This document shows positions 17,631 to 26,479 of a stretch of DNA of 64,000 nt, in pieces. Both the position numbers and the translations under genes were made by a program. The DNA lies in assembly GCF_018223745.1 (NCBI RefSeq), contig NZ_CP073653.1:5196001-5260000 (forward strand), read 5' to 3'. Source of the stretch: Clostridium beijerinckii. GTDB lineage: Bacteria; Bacillota; Clostridia; Clostridiales; Clostridiaceae. How positions within the stretch are numbered: the first letter of the stretch is position 1; each line of letters starts with the position of its first letter. The notes under the pieces are model-generated. The model made no database searches and was not told where the DNA came from. It saw only the letters and a list, made by a program, of their open reading frames with translations.

Positions 17631-19451
17631 TTATTTATTATTTTTAAAATAATTTTTTTCAATGATGGCTTCCGAAACTTTGAATTCATCTTTTAGATGC
17701 TTTACTTCTTTTTCATCTTTTGGATTTCCTACAATTTGACCTTCATTTAAAATTGTAGCATCTCTATTCGTATTTACTAATACTCTTCCTATTGAATTAT
17801 TCTCAAATTCACTTCTATCCTCGCCAAGCAAGTATAATATTGTCGGTTTAAAATCTGTTTGCCCACCAGCTGTTGATATGACTTCTGATTTTGAGTTCTT
17901 TGAGTAAATAATATAAGGAATTTTTCTTTGATTATCCTTCCACCAATCTCCTTCTAAAGGTGCATTTTCTATATCTTGTTCATAAAACTTATGAACACCA
18001 CAATGATCACCGTAAATCATAACTACCGTATTATCCAATAAACCTTCCTTATCTAATTCTGCTATAAACTTTCCGATAGCCTCATCGGTATATCTTACAG
18101 ATTGAAAATATTTTCCTAACATATTATCATCAAGTTCCTTAGGTAGATTCAAATATTTTTTATCTTCTGGCATCTCAAAAGGGCCATGACTTGTCAACGT
18201 AGTCATAAATGCATAATAAGGTTGTTTTTCATCTTGTAACTTTTGAGCTACTTGCTTTAAATATGATTCATCTGAAAGTCCCAAACCTATAATTTCATCT
18301 TGATTAAACTTTCCTACATCTAATATTTTATCAGCCCCATAACTTTTATGCATTTCTGTCCAATTCCAATTCCCAGGTGGTTCTGCATGGGTAGAAACTG
18401 TAGAATATCCTTTACCTTCTAAAATATTTTGGAGTGTATTATATTGACTCCAAGGATAAGAATATACTGTAGTGCCTTCTCTTATAGGAAGTACTGATGC
18501 ATTAACCATCAAATCACAATCTGAACTTGTTCCAGAATTATTTTGTTCGCGTATATTATTAAAATACAAGCTATTTGATAATAGCTTATTTAAATTTGGT
18601 GTTATTTCTTGTCCATACACTTTTTCATTAATTACAAAGTTCTCCAAAGACTCTACCTGTAGTGCAATTACATTTTTCCCTTTAAACATTCCCTTGTAAC
18701 TATTGTCAGGTAAATCTTCCTTATTAGCGCTAAACCAATTTTCTATTTCTTTCTTGTCTTCTTCTGTTAAAGTCTTATTTTTATTTTTATAGAACTGAAT
18801 ATCAAAACCATGATATCCAAGTGGGCTCATATCTCCAAAAGTCTGAAATGGCGCCCAAGACAATCTAAATACATTTTTCCCTTGATCCATTTGCTTGACA
18901 TCTACTGTGTAATAACCAAGCCATATAACAAGTGCACTTGCGATAAATACATACAAGGTCTTTGCTATCCTAAAATATGCTTGACTTTCATTCGCTTCTT
19001 TAACTTTAATAAACTTATGTATTAAGAAGAGCATTACAAAGTCAATGATAAATACTAAATCCACTATTCTAAAATTAAATAAACTTTTGCCTTCCGGATT
19101 AAATATCTCAGTATGCATTAAATGTCTTATAGATAAAAAGGTTTCATTTGAACGATAATACCAGATATCTGCAACAAAAAGAATTGTCACTAAAATATCT
19201 ATTATTAAGGCAGCACCAAGCCTCCCCCTTTCTTTAAAAAGAAATATTGGACTGCATACTAATACTATTATTGCTATATGCACCCAAAGTACTGGACTAT
19301 CAAAATAAGCACTTCCTAAACTTATACTTGATGAATCTTGTGTCCTTAGCATAGATAATAGCAATGTTGATTTAGCTTGTAACATTGCTACCATAAATAT
19401 AAATAACCAATTTCTTCGAACTAAATTTTTCATTCTTTCTTTTGTTTCCAT
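17631..19451 (-). CDS. ltaS: Lipoteichoic acid synthase-type phosphoglycerol transferase
   Basis: About 606 residues, the LtaS size. Five N-terminal membrane helices (to about residue 195) are followed by an extracellular sulfatase-fold domain. The catalytic Thr lies in NNSGTSSDCD, and metal ligands are seen in VIALQVESLENF, LTSHGPF and MIYGDHCG. It polymerises glycerol-phosphate from phosphatidylglycerol onto a lipid anchor. I prefer the ATG at 19451 (GGAG 7 bp upstream) over the one at 19457, which touches the ribosome binding site. It shares the strand with the three wall-active genes that follow. Confidence 0.88.
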   Translation of the reverse strand: METKERMKNLVRRNWLFIFMVAMLQAKSTLLLSMLRTQDSSSISLGSAYFDSPVLWVHIAIIVLVCSPIFLFKERGRLGAALIIDILVTILFVADIWYYRSNETFLSIRHLMHTEIFNPEGKSLFNFRIVDLVFIIDFVMLFLIHKFIKVKEANESQAYFRIAKTLYVFIASALVIWLGYYTVDVKQMDQGKNVFRLSWAPFQTFGDMSPLGYHGFDIQFYKNKNKTLTEEDKKEIENWFSANKEDLPDNSYKGMFKGKNVIALQVESLENFVINEKVYGQEITPNLNKLLSNSLYFNNIREQNNSGTSSDCDLMVNASVLPIREGTTVYSYPWSQYNTLQNILEGKGYSTVSTHAEPPGNWNWTEMHKSYGADKILDVGKFNQDEIIGLGLSDESYLKQVAQKLQDEKQPYYAFMTTLTSHGPFEMPEDKKYLNLPKELDDNMLGKYFQSVRYTDEAIGKFIAELDKEGLLDNTVVMIYGDHCGVHKFYEQDIENAPLEGDWWKDNQRKIPYIIYSKNSKSEVISTAGGQTDFKPTILYLLGEDRSEFENNSIGRVLVNTNRDATILNEGQIVGNPKDEKEVKHLKDEFKVSEAIIEKNYFKNNK

Positions 19452-19789
19452 TTTCATTCTCCATTAATATCCATTTTTCTTCCTACATTATAACTCAAAC
19501 TTTATCTTTTACCAATATAATTTTATTAAAAGATAATTACAATATTTTAATGTTAATATGAATCTTACTTAAATTATAAATCATTATTACTAATTATCAT
19601 AAGTTTAAAATTACTTATTATTATTAAATATTTTATAATTTCCTTAATTTATCGACGCTTAAGAGCTTAATTAATCAAAGTTTATCTTAAAATATCAAGT
19701 AATGCGATTAAATAGCTTTATAATTAATAAATTACACTAGAACCTATATAATATCAACCCGGAATCATTTACATATTAAGATAAAAAAA

Positions 19790-19846
19790 GGATAAAAGCT
19801 ACTTGTGCAAATTCCTGATTTACATCAAAATTGCATACTTTTATCC
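19790..19846 (-). terminator. Second terminator in the ltaS-bglA gap
   Basis: GGATAAAAG (19790-19798) pairs with CTTTTATCC (19838-19846), with an inner TGCAAATT/AATTGCA pairing. On the minus strand the stem is followed by seven Ts. It lies about 120 nt beyond the bglA terminator, so it is either a back-up, an attenuator in an ltaS leader, or the end of a small RNA. Confidence 0.6.
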
Positions 19847-19967
19847 AAAATAAAACTTATAATTTAAATAAACTACATTAATATATCAAACATATCCCTT
19901 CTTTTTTCATATTCCTAATACTCCACAATTAAAATTTCTCCATTAATATGTTTTATATAAAAAAATT

Positions 19968-20024
19968 GAGTATAATACTTTTATTAAGTGTTTCATTAGA
20001 AATCACAATAAAAGTATTATACTC
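19968..20024 (-). terminator. Terminator of the GH1 gene
   Basis: An 18-bp perfect stem (19968-19985 with 20007-20024, arm GAGTATAATACTTTTATT) and 21-nt loop are followed by seven Ts on the minus strand, 36 bp after the GH1 stop. Confidence 0.8.
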
Positions 20025-20059
20025 ATTTCAGTAAGTTTTATATTTAAATATAGTTTATA

Positions 20060-21520
20060 TTAAAGTTCTTCTCCATTACTTTCTATTACTTTCTTATACC
20101 AATAAAAACTCTTTTTTCTTGATCTACTTAAGTCTCCATTTCCATCATTATCTTTATTAACATAAATAAATCCATATCTTTTTTTCATTTCTCCAGTTGA
20201 TGCACTAACTAAATCAATACATCCCCAAGGAGTATATCCTATTAATTCTACTCCATCATTAACTGCTTCTTTCATCTCTTCAATATGTGCTTTTAAATAG
20301 TCAATTCTATATCCATCATTAATCGATCCATCTTCTTCAACTTTATCCACAGCACCTAAACCATTTTCCACAACCATTAAAGGAATTTGATATCTATTAT
20401 AAATATTATTTAATGTCCATCTTAATCCTTTAGGGTCAATTTGCCATCCCCAATCACTTGCTTTAAGATATGGATTCTTTACACCTCCAAGTATATTTCC
20501 AGATGTTCTTTCTAATTCTGGATCTGTGCTTGAACAGTTTGACATATAATAACTAAATGTATAGAAATCTACACAACCTTCCTTTAGAATTTGCTCATCA
20601 TTTTCTTCCATCTTTATTTCTATATTATTCTCTCTAAAAAATCTCTTTGCAAAACCAGGATAAGCTCCTCTTACTTGAACATCAGAACATAAAAAATTAT
20701 TCAAATTATCTCTTTCCTGAGCTAAAAGTACATCTTCCGGATTACATGTATAAGGATATGTTGTCATATATGCAATCATACATCCTACCTTGAAATCTGT
20801 ATTAATTTGGTGTGCCAGTTTAACAGCTTTTGCGCTTGCAATGAATTGGTGATGAAGAGCTTGAAATCTTATTTGTCTACTATCATCAATCTCTTTATTA
20901 AATTCAAGTTCACCACCTTTATCCAATAAAATTCCACCACCCATAAATGTACCAAATGGCATTGTTAAACAATTTATTTCGTTGAATGTGAGCCAATATT
21001 TTACGACATCCTTATATCTGTTAAATATTGTGTTGCAATATCTAACATAACAATCAATAACTTCTCTACTTGCCCACCCATTATACTTTTTAGTTAAACC
21101 AAAAGGTGTTTCATAGTGAGATATTGTAACTAATGGCTCAATGTTGTATTTTTTTAATTCTGCAAAAACATCATCATAGAATTTTAATCCTTCTTCATTT
21201 GGTTCTAACTCATCACCATTCGGAAAAATTCTAGTCCAATTTATTGACATTCTAAAGGTCTTAAACCCCATCTCAGCAAACAATTTAATGTCTTCTTTAT
21301 AGTGATGATAAAAATCTATAGCTTCATGACTTGGATAATACGTTCCTTCTTCTAATTCTGGAGTTATTCTTCTTGGTGTAGTATGTGTACCACCTGTCAT
21401 AACGTCTGATGTGCTAAGGCCTTTTCCACCCTCTCTATATCCACCTTCAAATTGGTTTGCAGCGGTTGCTCCTCCCCATAAGAAATCCTTTGGCAATCCT
21501 TGAAATTTATTATTTAACAT
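20060..21520 (-). CDS. bglA: 6-phospho-beta-glucosidase, GH1
   Basis: 486 residues, full-length GH1. The N-terminus PKDFLWGGATAANQFEGG is the family signature, the acid/base Glu lies in WLTFNEIN, and the nucleophile lies in MVVENGLG. The C-terminal YGFIYVNKD with a downstream SRKKSFYWYKKVI is typical of phospho-beta-glucosidases, which recognise the 6-phosphate. It should split PTS-imported cellobiose-6-phosphate or aryl-beta-glucoside phosphates in the cytoplasm. It lies downstream of a GH4 enzyme of similar role and a HAD phosphatase. GTGGGGAT precedes the ATG. Confidence 0.92.
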   Translation of the reverse strand: MLNNKFQGLPKDFLWGGATAANQFEGGYREGGKGLSTSDVMTGGTHTTPRRITPELEEGTYYPSHEAIDFYHHYKEDIKLFAEMGFKTFRMSINWTRIFPNGDELEPNEEGLKFYDDVFAELKKYNIEPLVTISHYETPFGLTKKYNGWASREVIDCYVRYCNTIFNRYKDVVKYWLTFNEINCLTMPFGTFMGGGILLDKGGELEFNKEIDDSRQIRFQALHHQFIASAKAVKLAHQINTDFKVGCMIAYMTTYPYTCNPEDVLLAQERDNLNNFLCSDVQVRGAYPGFAKRFFRENNIEIKMEENDEQILKEGCVDFYTFSYYMSNCSSTDPELERTSGNILGGVKNPYLKASDWGWQIDPKGLRWTLNNIYNRYQIPLMVVENGLGAVDKVEEDGSINDGYRIDYLKAHIEEMKEAVNDGVELIGYTPWGCIDLVSASTGEMKKRYGFIYVNKDNDGNGDLSRSRKKSFYWYKKVIESNGEEL

Positions 21521-21542
21521 TTTATCCCCACTTTCTTCAGTT

Positions 21543-21603
21543 TACAGTTAACTGTATAAGTTTATTTGTACAATGATCCGTATTGCAGGAAAGTTCCGTA
21601 TTG
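21543..21603 (-). promoter_or_regulatory. Palindrome and direct repeats upstream of bglA
   Basis: TACAGTTAACTGTA (21543-21556) is a perfect 14-bp palindrome 22 bp before the start codon. Two direct copies of TCCGTATTG lie at 21577-21585 and 21595-21603, 18 bp apart. Operator or RNA-level roles are possible; neither matches a regulator family that I recognise. Confidence 0.35.
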
Positions 21604-21643
21604 TGGCAAAGCCACTCTTTTCAGATGTGCATAGCTGCTCTTT

Positions 21644-22507
21644 TTATAGGTGTAAAATTTTATAAACAGCTTTAGCCACTCCAGAATTATAATTTGCATC
21701 TGTTATATATTTTGCTATTTCTTTTATCTCAGGGATTGCATTTTCCATAGCAAAAGATATAGGAAATTCAGTAAACATTGAATAGTCGTTAAACCCATCT
21801 CCAATTACAACAACATCCTCTTTTTTTACTCTCTTTTTATCTGAAATCTTAGCTAATATAATTCCTTTTTGAGCTTCTATATGATTTATTTCTAGATTAA
21901 TTGCAATACTTGATGCAATTGCAAGCCCCTCTATGGTTTTAAGCTCTTCCTTTAATTCAAAAAGCTTATCTTCACATTCACCATAAGACTCAATTTTTCC
22001 TATTTTAATATCTCTACTTAAAAATTCATCTATATTATCAATATACTTTAAAATTACAAAATGCTGTTCTTCTTTTGCCATCTTAAGGATTTCTTCATTA
22101 TTTGTAACTTCTGGATGAAAATATTTGACCCTAAGTACACTTCCTTTTAAAGATTCTTCTTTAGTATTAGTAGTATATAATCCTTTATCCGTGTATATCT
22201 CAACATTAAGACCATCTCTTTTTATTATCTCTAAAATGTCCTTAAGCTTACTTTTGTCCATATAAATTCCTTCTAATATATTTCCGTCTTTATCTCTATA
22301 TTCTGCACCATTTAATACTATACATTCACACTTTAAATTATATCTATCAAGAAATGGCTTAATATCTTCATACATTCTTCCACTAGCAAATACGAACTTT
22401 ACTCCCATTTCTTCTGCTTTGCTTATAGCCTTTAAATTTTCTTCAGGTATATCATTATTTTTTCCAAGTAATGTTCCATCCATATCTGATACAATAAATT
22501 TTATCAT
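21644..22507 (-). CDS. HAD superfamily (Cof-type, class IIB) phosphatase
   Basis: 287 residues, the usual Cof/YidA size. The nucleophile motif SDMDGTLL opens the protein (about 7-14), FASGR supplies motif II, and VIGDGFNDYSMF supplies the C-terminal motif with the metal-binding Asp. The C2-type cap lies between. These enzymes dephosphorylate sugar phosphates and similar metabolites in the cytosol. It sits between the GH4 and GH1 phospho-glucosidases, so relief of sugar-phosphate accumulation is a plausible but unproven role. AGGGAG lies just upstream, immediately after the relic ORF stop. Confidence 0.85.
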   Translation of the reverse strand: MIKFIVSDMDGTLLGKNNDIPEENLKAISKAEEMGVKFVFASGRMYEDIKPFLDRYNLKCECIVLNGAEYRDKDGNILEGIYMDKSKLKDILEIIKRDGLNVEIYTDKGLYTTNTKEESLKGSVLRVKYFHPEVTNNEEILKMAKEEQHFVILKYIDNIDEFLSRDIKIGKIESYGECEDKLFELKEELKTIEGLAIASSIAINLEINHIEAQKGIILAKISDKKRVKKEDVVVIGDGFNDYSMFTEFPISFAMENAIPEIKEIAKYITDANYNSGVAKAVYKILHL

Positions 22508-22520
22508 ATTTTTCTACTCC

Positions 22521-22664
22521 CTAATAATAACAATCTATTGCTTCATGACTTGGATAATACGTTCCGCCTTCTAATTCTAGATATCCACCTTCAAATTGGT
22601 TCGCAGCTATTGCTCCTCCATATAAGAAATCATTTAGCAATCCTTGAAATTTATTATTCAACAT
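22521..22664 (-). pseudogene. 47-codon relic of the GH1 gene's 5' end
   Basis: This 144-bp open frame matches the first 69 codons of the full bglA copy at 21520, minus an exact in-frame deletion of codons 29-53 (75 bp). It starts with the same MLNNKFQG residues and ends at TYYPSHEAID before a TAG. The bglA ribosome binding site is not kept upstream. It lies between the GH4 gene and the HAD gene, so a duplicated or displaced bglA once began here. It may still be transcribed, but a function is unlikely. Confidence 0.85.
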
Positions 22665-22693
22665 TCTTTGTTCTTCTGATTTTGCAAAGTTTA

Positions 22694-24055
22694 CTACTTA
22701 TTTTTCTCTAGTTTTTCTATTCTTTCAGCAAATTGTGGTAAGTGTTTTTTATGTGCAAGTAACATTTCATCTAATAAATCTTTAGCAATTTGTCCACTTG
22801 GAACTAATGGATTTATTGTAAATGCATGAAGAGCTTTGTTGTAGTTCCCTGTAACCGCTGCTGAAATTGTTGTTTCTTCCATTCCCTTCATTATTTGAAC
22901 CATACCTCTTGGCGCTGGATCAAACTTTCCAAAATTAATCGGTTCTGGTCCATGAGACGTGATTGTACTTGAAACTTCTACGATAGAGTCATATGGAAGA
23001 TCCTCTAACGCACCATTATTCTTTGTGCTAACTACCATAGTTGTTCTCTTGTCATTGTATATTGAAGCAATTAATTCACAAGCAGCATCACTGTAGTGAG
23101 TTCCACCTCTCTTAGTTAATTGTTCTGGTTTATAGTCAAGCTTTGGATCTTTATATAGTTCAAACAATTCTGCCTCTGTCCTTTTTACAACCTCCGCTCT
23201 AGTTTCACCTTTTGAGTAACTTTCAAGTTCTTCCTTCAACATATCATCTGTAATATAGTAATACCTATGATATGGACAAGGTAATATTCCCAAGTCTTTA
23301 ACCTGCTCATAGTTAAACTTGATATCTTTAATATTGGCAACTCCTGCATCTTTCTTTTCTTCTGCTAACAATGGGTTGTAAAATTTTTCAATTACTTCTG
23401 CAGTTTTTTCATTACCTTCCTTATCCCATACTCTATGCCAATGGAAATGATTTAATCCTGCAAACTTAAAGAATAATTCACTTGAAGGAACTCCAAGCAT
23501 CTTTGCATCATCTTCTATACAGTTGATTGGAACATTACATAGTCCAACAGTTCTGTCCCATCCGCCATATTTTATAGCTGCTTCAGTCACCATTCCTGAT
23601 GGATTTGTGAAGTTAACAAGCCATGCATTAGGGCATAACTCTCTCATATCGTCTATTATATCTAATATTACTGGAATTGTTCTAAATGCTTTAAACATAC
23701 CACCAGCACCGTTAGTCTCTTGTCCAATTATTCCATGGCTTAAAGGAATTCTTTCATCCTTTATTCTTGCATCTAAAAGTCCTACTCTAAATTGAGTTGA
23801 CACAAAATCCGCATCCTTAAGGGCCTCTCTCCTATCTAAAGTTAAATTAACTTTCCAATCCAACCCTGCTGCCTTAACCATTCTTTGAGCCATTGCTCCA
23901 ACTATTTCCAACTTCTCTTTTCCATCTTCAATATCTACAAGCCATATTTCTTTAATAGGCAGTTCATCTTTCCTTTTTATAAACCCTTCAATTAATTCAG
24001 GAGTGTAACTTGATCCTCCACCAATAGTAACTATTTTGATTTTTTCTTTTTTCAT
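22694..24055 (-). CDS. licH: 6-phospho-beta-glucosidase, GH4 (NAD+/Mn2+-dependent)
   Basis: 453 residues. The N-terminal Rossmann motif is TIGGGSSYTPEL. The CNVP motif (in VGLCNVPINC) is the form found in GH4 6-phospho-beta-glucosidases, as opposed to CHSV or CDMP forms in alpha-specific members. The metal-binding His lies in GLNHFHWHRV. It cleaves cellobiose-6-phosphate-type substrates by an oxidation-elimination mechanism needing NAD+ and Mn2+. It heads the GH4-HAD-GH1 gene string. AGGGAGGAA precedes the ATG. Confidence 0.92.
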   Translation of the reverse strand: MKKEKIKIVTIGGGSSYTPELIEGFIKRKDELPIKEIWLVDIEDGKEKLEIVGAMAQRMVKAAGLDWKVNLTLDRREALKDADFVSTQFRVGLLDARIKDERIPLSHGIIGQETNGAGGMFKAFRTIPVILDIIDDMRELCPNAWLVNFTNPSGMVTEAAIKYGGWDRTVGLCNVPINCIEDDAKMLGVPSSELFFKFAGLNHFHWHRVWDKEGNEKTAEVIEKFYNPLLAEEKKDAGVANIKDIKFNYEQVKDLGILPCPYHRYYYITDDMLKEELESYSKGETRAEVVKRTEAELFELYKDPKLDYKPEQLTKRGGTHYSDAACELIASIYNDKRTTMVVSTKNNGALEDLPYDSIVEVSSTITSHGPEPINFGKFDPAPRGMVQIMKGMEETTISAAVTGNYNKALHAFTINPLVPSGQIAKDLLDEMLLAHKKHLPQFAERIEKLEKNK

Positions 24056-24531
24056 TACTTATTTCCTCCCTTAATCTCGCCTCAGGCAAATTTTAAATTT
24101 AAGATATTTTCCTAATCTGAAAATTCCTTGGATATAAAATACAAGAGCTACTTTTTTACAAAATGCATATAAGTAATCCTTTACCTAAAAGATATCACAC
24201 CCCAAAATAAAATACCTTATTTTTTCGGATTTAGTGACACATGCTACTATTTAGTTATTTGTTTTTTTATAAAACAGTTTGTTTCATAATATAGCTAGTC
24301 TAACTACTTACTAGGAATCAATAAGCAAAATAATGGGAATATTATACCTAAACAAATTTCAGTAATATTTAGTATAAAACATAAAATTAATAGATAATAA
24401 GAGTTATAATGAATTTATTCTCACCATGAATTCTTTTCCAGAAGAAACTGATTTGAATCGAATTTTTAATAGATTATTATATCTTCAATACTTTAATCAA
24501 TCTTAAAATAATTATAAAAAGAAGGTGTACT
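24056..24531. other. Divergent intergenic region, GH4 versus ABC operon
   Basis: 476 bp that must carry promoters for the minus-strand GH4 operon and the plus-strand ABC operon. I found no ORF, strong terminator, or clear operator. Confidence 0.4.
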
Positions 24532-25446
24532 ATGGCAAAACAAATATTGTTATTAGATAATGTTCATAAATCTATAAAAAATAAAGAAATTGTTAAAGGC
24601 ATTACCTTTTCAATTAATGAAGGTGAGGTTTTAGGTTTTCTTGGACCAAATGGTGCTGGAAAGTCTACCACTTTAAGAATGATTGTCGGCCTTTCTTCCC
24701 CTACTAGTGGAAAAATTTTAATCGATGGCTATTCAATTACTAAGGATTATATTAAGGCTATGTCTAAAGTTGGATGTATTATAGAAGGTCCAGATATGTA
24801 TAATTATTTAAGTGGCTTAGAAAATTTGAAGATGCTTGCTTCTATGAATAAAAATGTTACTAATGAAGATATAACGAGAGCAATTGAACTTGTAGGAATG
24901 CAGAATAGAATAAATGAGAAAGTGTCTACTTATTCTTTGGGAATGAAGCAAAGGTTAGGACTTGCGCAAGCTCTTATTCATAAGCCAAAGCTTCTTATAT
25001 TAGATGAGCCTACAAATGGACTTGATCCTTCAGGAATAAATGAGTTTAGACATATTATTAAAGATCTTGCTAAAAAAGAAAATATTGCTGTTCTCGTTTC
25101 TAGCCATTTGATATCTGAGGTTGAATTAATGTGTGATACTGTTGCAATAATAAAAAGTGGTACTTTACTAAAATACGCTTCAGTCTCTGAACTTATAAGT
25201 GATAAGGAAGTTTCCTTTGTTCTAAGTGATAATTCAAAGGGAATTAAAATATTAAAAGATAAGTGGAATATTAATAGTTCACTTATAGACAATAAGATAA
25301 TAGCAAAAGTTGATGTATCAAAAATTGAAAAAATTAATTCTTCGTTTATCGAAGAAGGAATAGCAATAAAGTTCGTAAGTATAAATCAGAAAAATTTGGA
25401 GGATCTGTTTTTATCACTTACAGAAAGTAACTCTATTGTTAGTTAA
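24532..25446 (+). CDS. ABC transporter ATPase (BcrA/drug-export type)
   Basis: 304 residues. Walker A is GPNGAGKST (about 38-46), the signature loop is YSLGMKQRLGLAQ, and Walker B is LLILDEPTNGLDPSG. The C-terminal extension is typical of bacitracin/lantibiotic-resistance ATPases. It pairs with the permease that starts 13 bp downstream and energises export or removal of a membrane-active compound. No two-component system adjoins it, so it may respond to a distant regulator. GAAGGTG precedes the ATG. Confidence 0.88.
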   Translation: MAKQILLLDNVHKSIKNKEIVKGITFSINEGEVLGFLGPNGAGKSTTLRMIVGLSSPTSGKILIDGYSITKDYIKAMSKVGCIIEGPDMYNYLSGLENLKMLASMNKNVTNEDITRAIELVGMQNRINEKVSTYSLGMKQRLGLAQALIHKPKLLILDEPTNGLDPSGINEFRHIIKDLAKKENIAVLVSSHLISEVELMCDTVAIIKSGTLLKYASVSELISDKEVSFVLSDNSKGIKILKDKWNINSSLIDNKIIAKVDVSKIEKINSSFIEEGIAIKFVSINQKNLEDLFLSLTESNSIVS

Positions 25447-25459
25447 GGAGGTGTATATA

Positions 25460-26464
25460 TTGCTAGTATTAGTTAAAAATGAAGTTAATAAAATATTATA
25501 TAAGCGGAAACTTCTACTTATTAGTGCTATAATCCTAATTTTAGTTTCGCTTTTTGCATATGGCCAAAATTATCAATATCAAAACACTTTGAATAAGTAT
25601 TTAAAGACAACTACTCAAAGTGGCGATATCCCTTGGCTGTCATTACAAAAGCAACAAATCCAGGACCTAAAAAATAGGCTTAATAGACCTGATACCCCTG
25701 ACGAAAGTAAGCCTTCAATTAATATTCAAATTCAGCAAAATCAGTATTATTTAGATAACAACATAAATCCAATTACTCCAAGTGCTGCAAAATTTTCAGT
25801 TAAACTAATGGAACAGTCCATATCTGTATTACTACCTTTACTAATAATTCTATTGGCTGGAGATAGCGTATGTGGAGAATTTTCTGCTAAAACTATAAAA
25901 GTACTGCTAACAAGAGCTGTTCCTCGATGGAAGATATTACTTAGTAAATATATAGCACTTCTAATCATGTTTTCTATAGTAATTCTAGAGATGGCTCTAT
26001 TTTCAATTTTAATTTCTGGTTTATTTTTTAATAACTGGGGATTTAATGAGCCTGTAGCTACAGGTTTTAGCTCTGCTTCCGGAACCTTAGATGTTTCCAA
26101 TGTAATCAAAGTAACCGAATTGCAATATTTAATTCTCGTATACTCTCTTGGATGGTTTGTATCAATTGTTATCGGTACAATTTCATTTATGATTTCAGTT
26201 TTAGTAAGAAATACAGCTACCTCCATAGGTATAATGATGGCTACATTAGTTGGGGGAGGCTTTCTTAGATTGTTTCTAAATGATTGGCCTTCAATAAAGT
26301 ACTTTTTTGCCATCAATCTAAACTTACCTCAGTATCTTACAGGATCATATACTCCAATAAGTGGAATGTCATTAAGTTTTAGCACTTTAGTACTTCTAGC
26401 TTGGGGCATAGGTGCCTTTATTGTTAGTTTTGTTGCATTTTTAAAACAAGATGTATTAGTTTAA
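25460..26464 (+). CDS. ABC-2 type permease partner (BcrB-like)
   Basis: About 334 residues from a TTG at 25460, which has AAGGAGGTG 8 bp upstream; a longer in-frame start at 25436 would overlap the ATPase gene and ignore that site. Six membrane helices are arranged with one near the N-terminus (ISAIILILVSLFAYG), then an extracytoplasmic loop of about 90 residues, then five more. SVCGEFSAKTIKVLLTRAVPRWKILLSKY is the typical ABC-2 cytoplasmic loop. It should form the export channel with the upstream ATPase. Confidence 0.85.
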   Translation: MLVLVKNEVNKILYKRKLLLISAIILILVSLFAYGQNYQYQNTLNKYLKTTTQSGDIPWLSLQKQQIQDLKNRLNRPDTPDESKPSINIQIQQNQYYLDNNINPITPSAAKFSVKLMEQSISVLLPLLIILLAGDSVCGEFSAKTIKVLLTRAVPRWKILLSKYIALLIMFSIVILEMALFSILISGLFFNNWGFNEPVATGFSSASGTLDVSNVIKVTELQYLILVYSLGWFVSIVIGTISFMISVLVRNTATSIGIMMATLVGGGFLRLFLNDWPSIKYFFAINLNLPQYLTGSYTPISGMSLSFSTLVLLAWGIGAFIVSFVAFLKQDVLV

Positions 26465-26479
26465 AAGGAGGGATTTAAA

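Larger units (their letters stand above)
19452..20059 (-). other. 608-bp intergenic region with two minus-strand terminators
   Basis: No credible ORF. The region is strongly AT-rich and contains the two hairpin terminators listed next. The roughly 330 bp nearest ltaS should hold its promoter; I saw no clear consensus pair. Confidence 0.5.

Noticed and set aside
25747..26316. 189-codon minus-strand ORF
   Set aside because: It is antisense to the ABC-2 permease, whose helices and operon context are clear.
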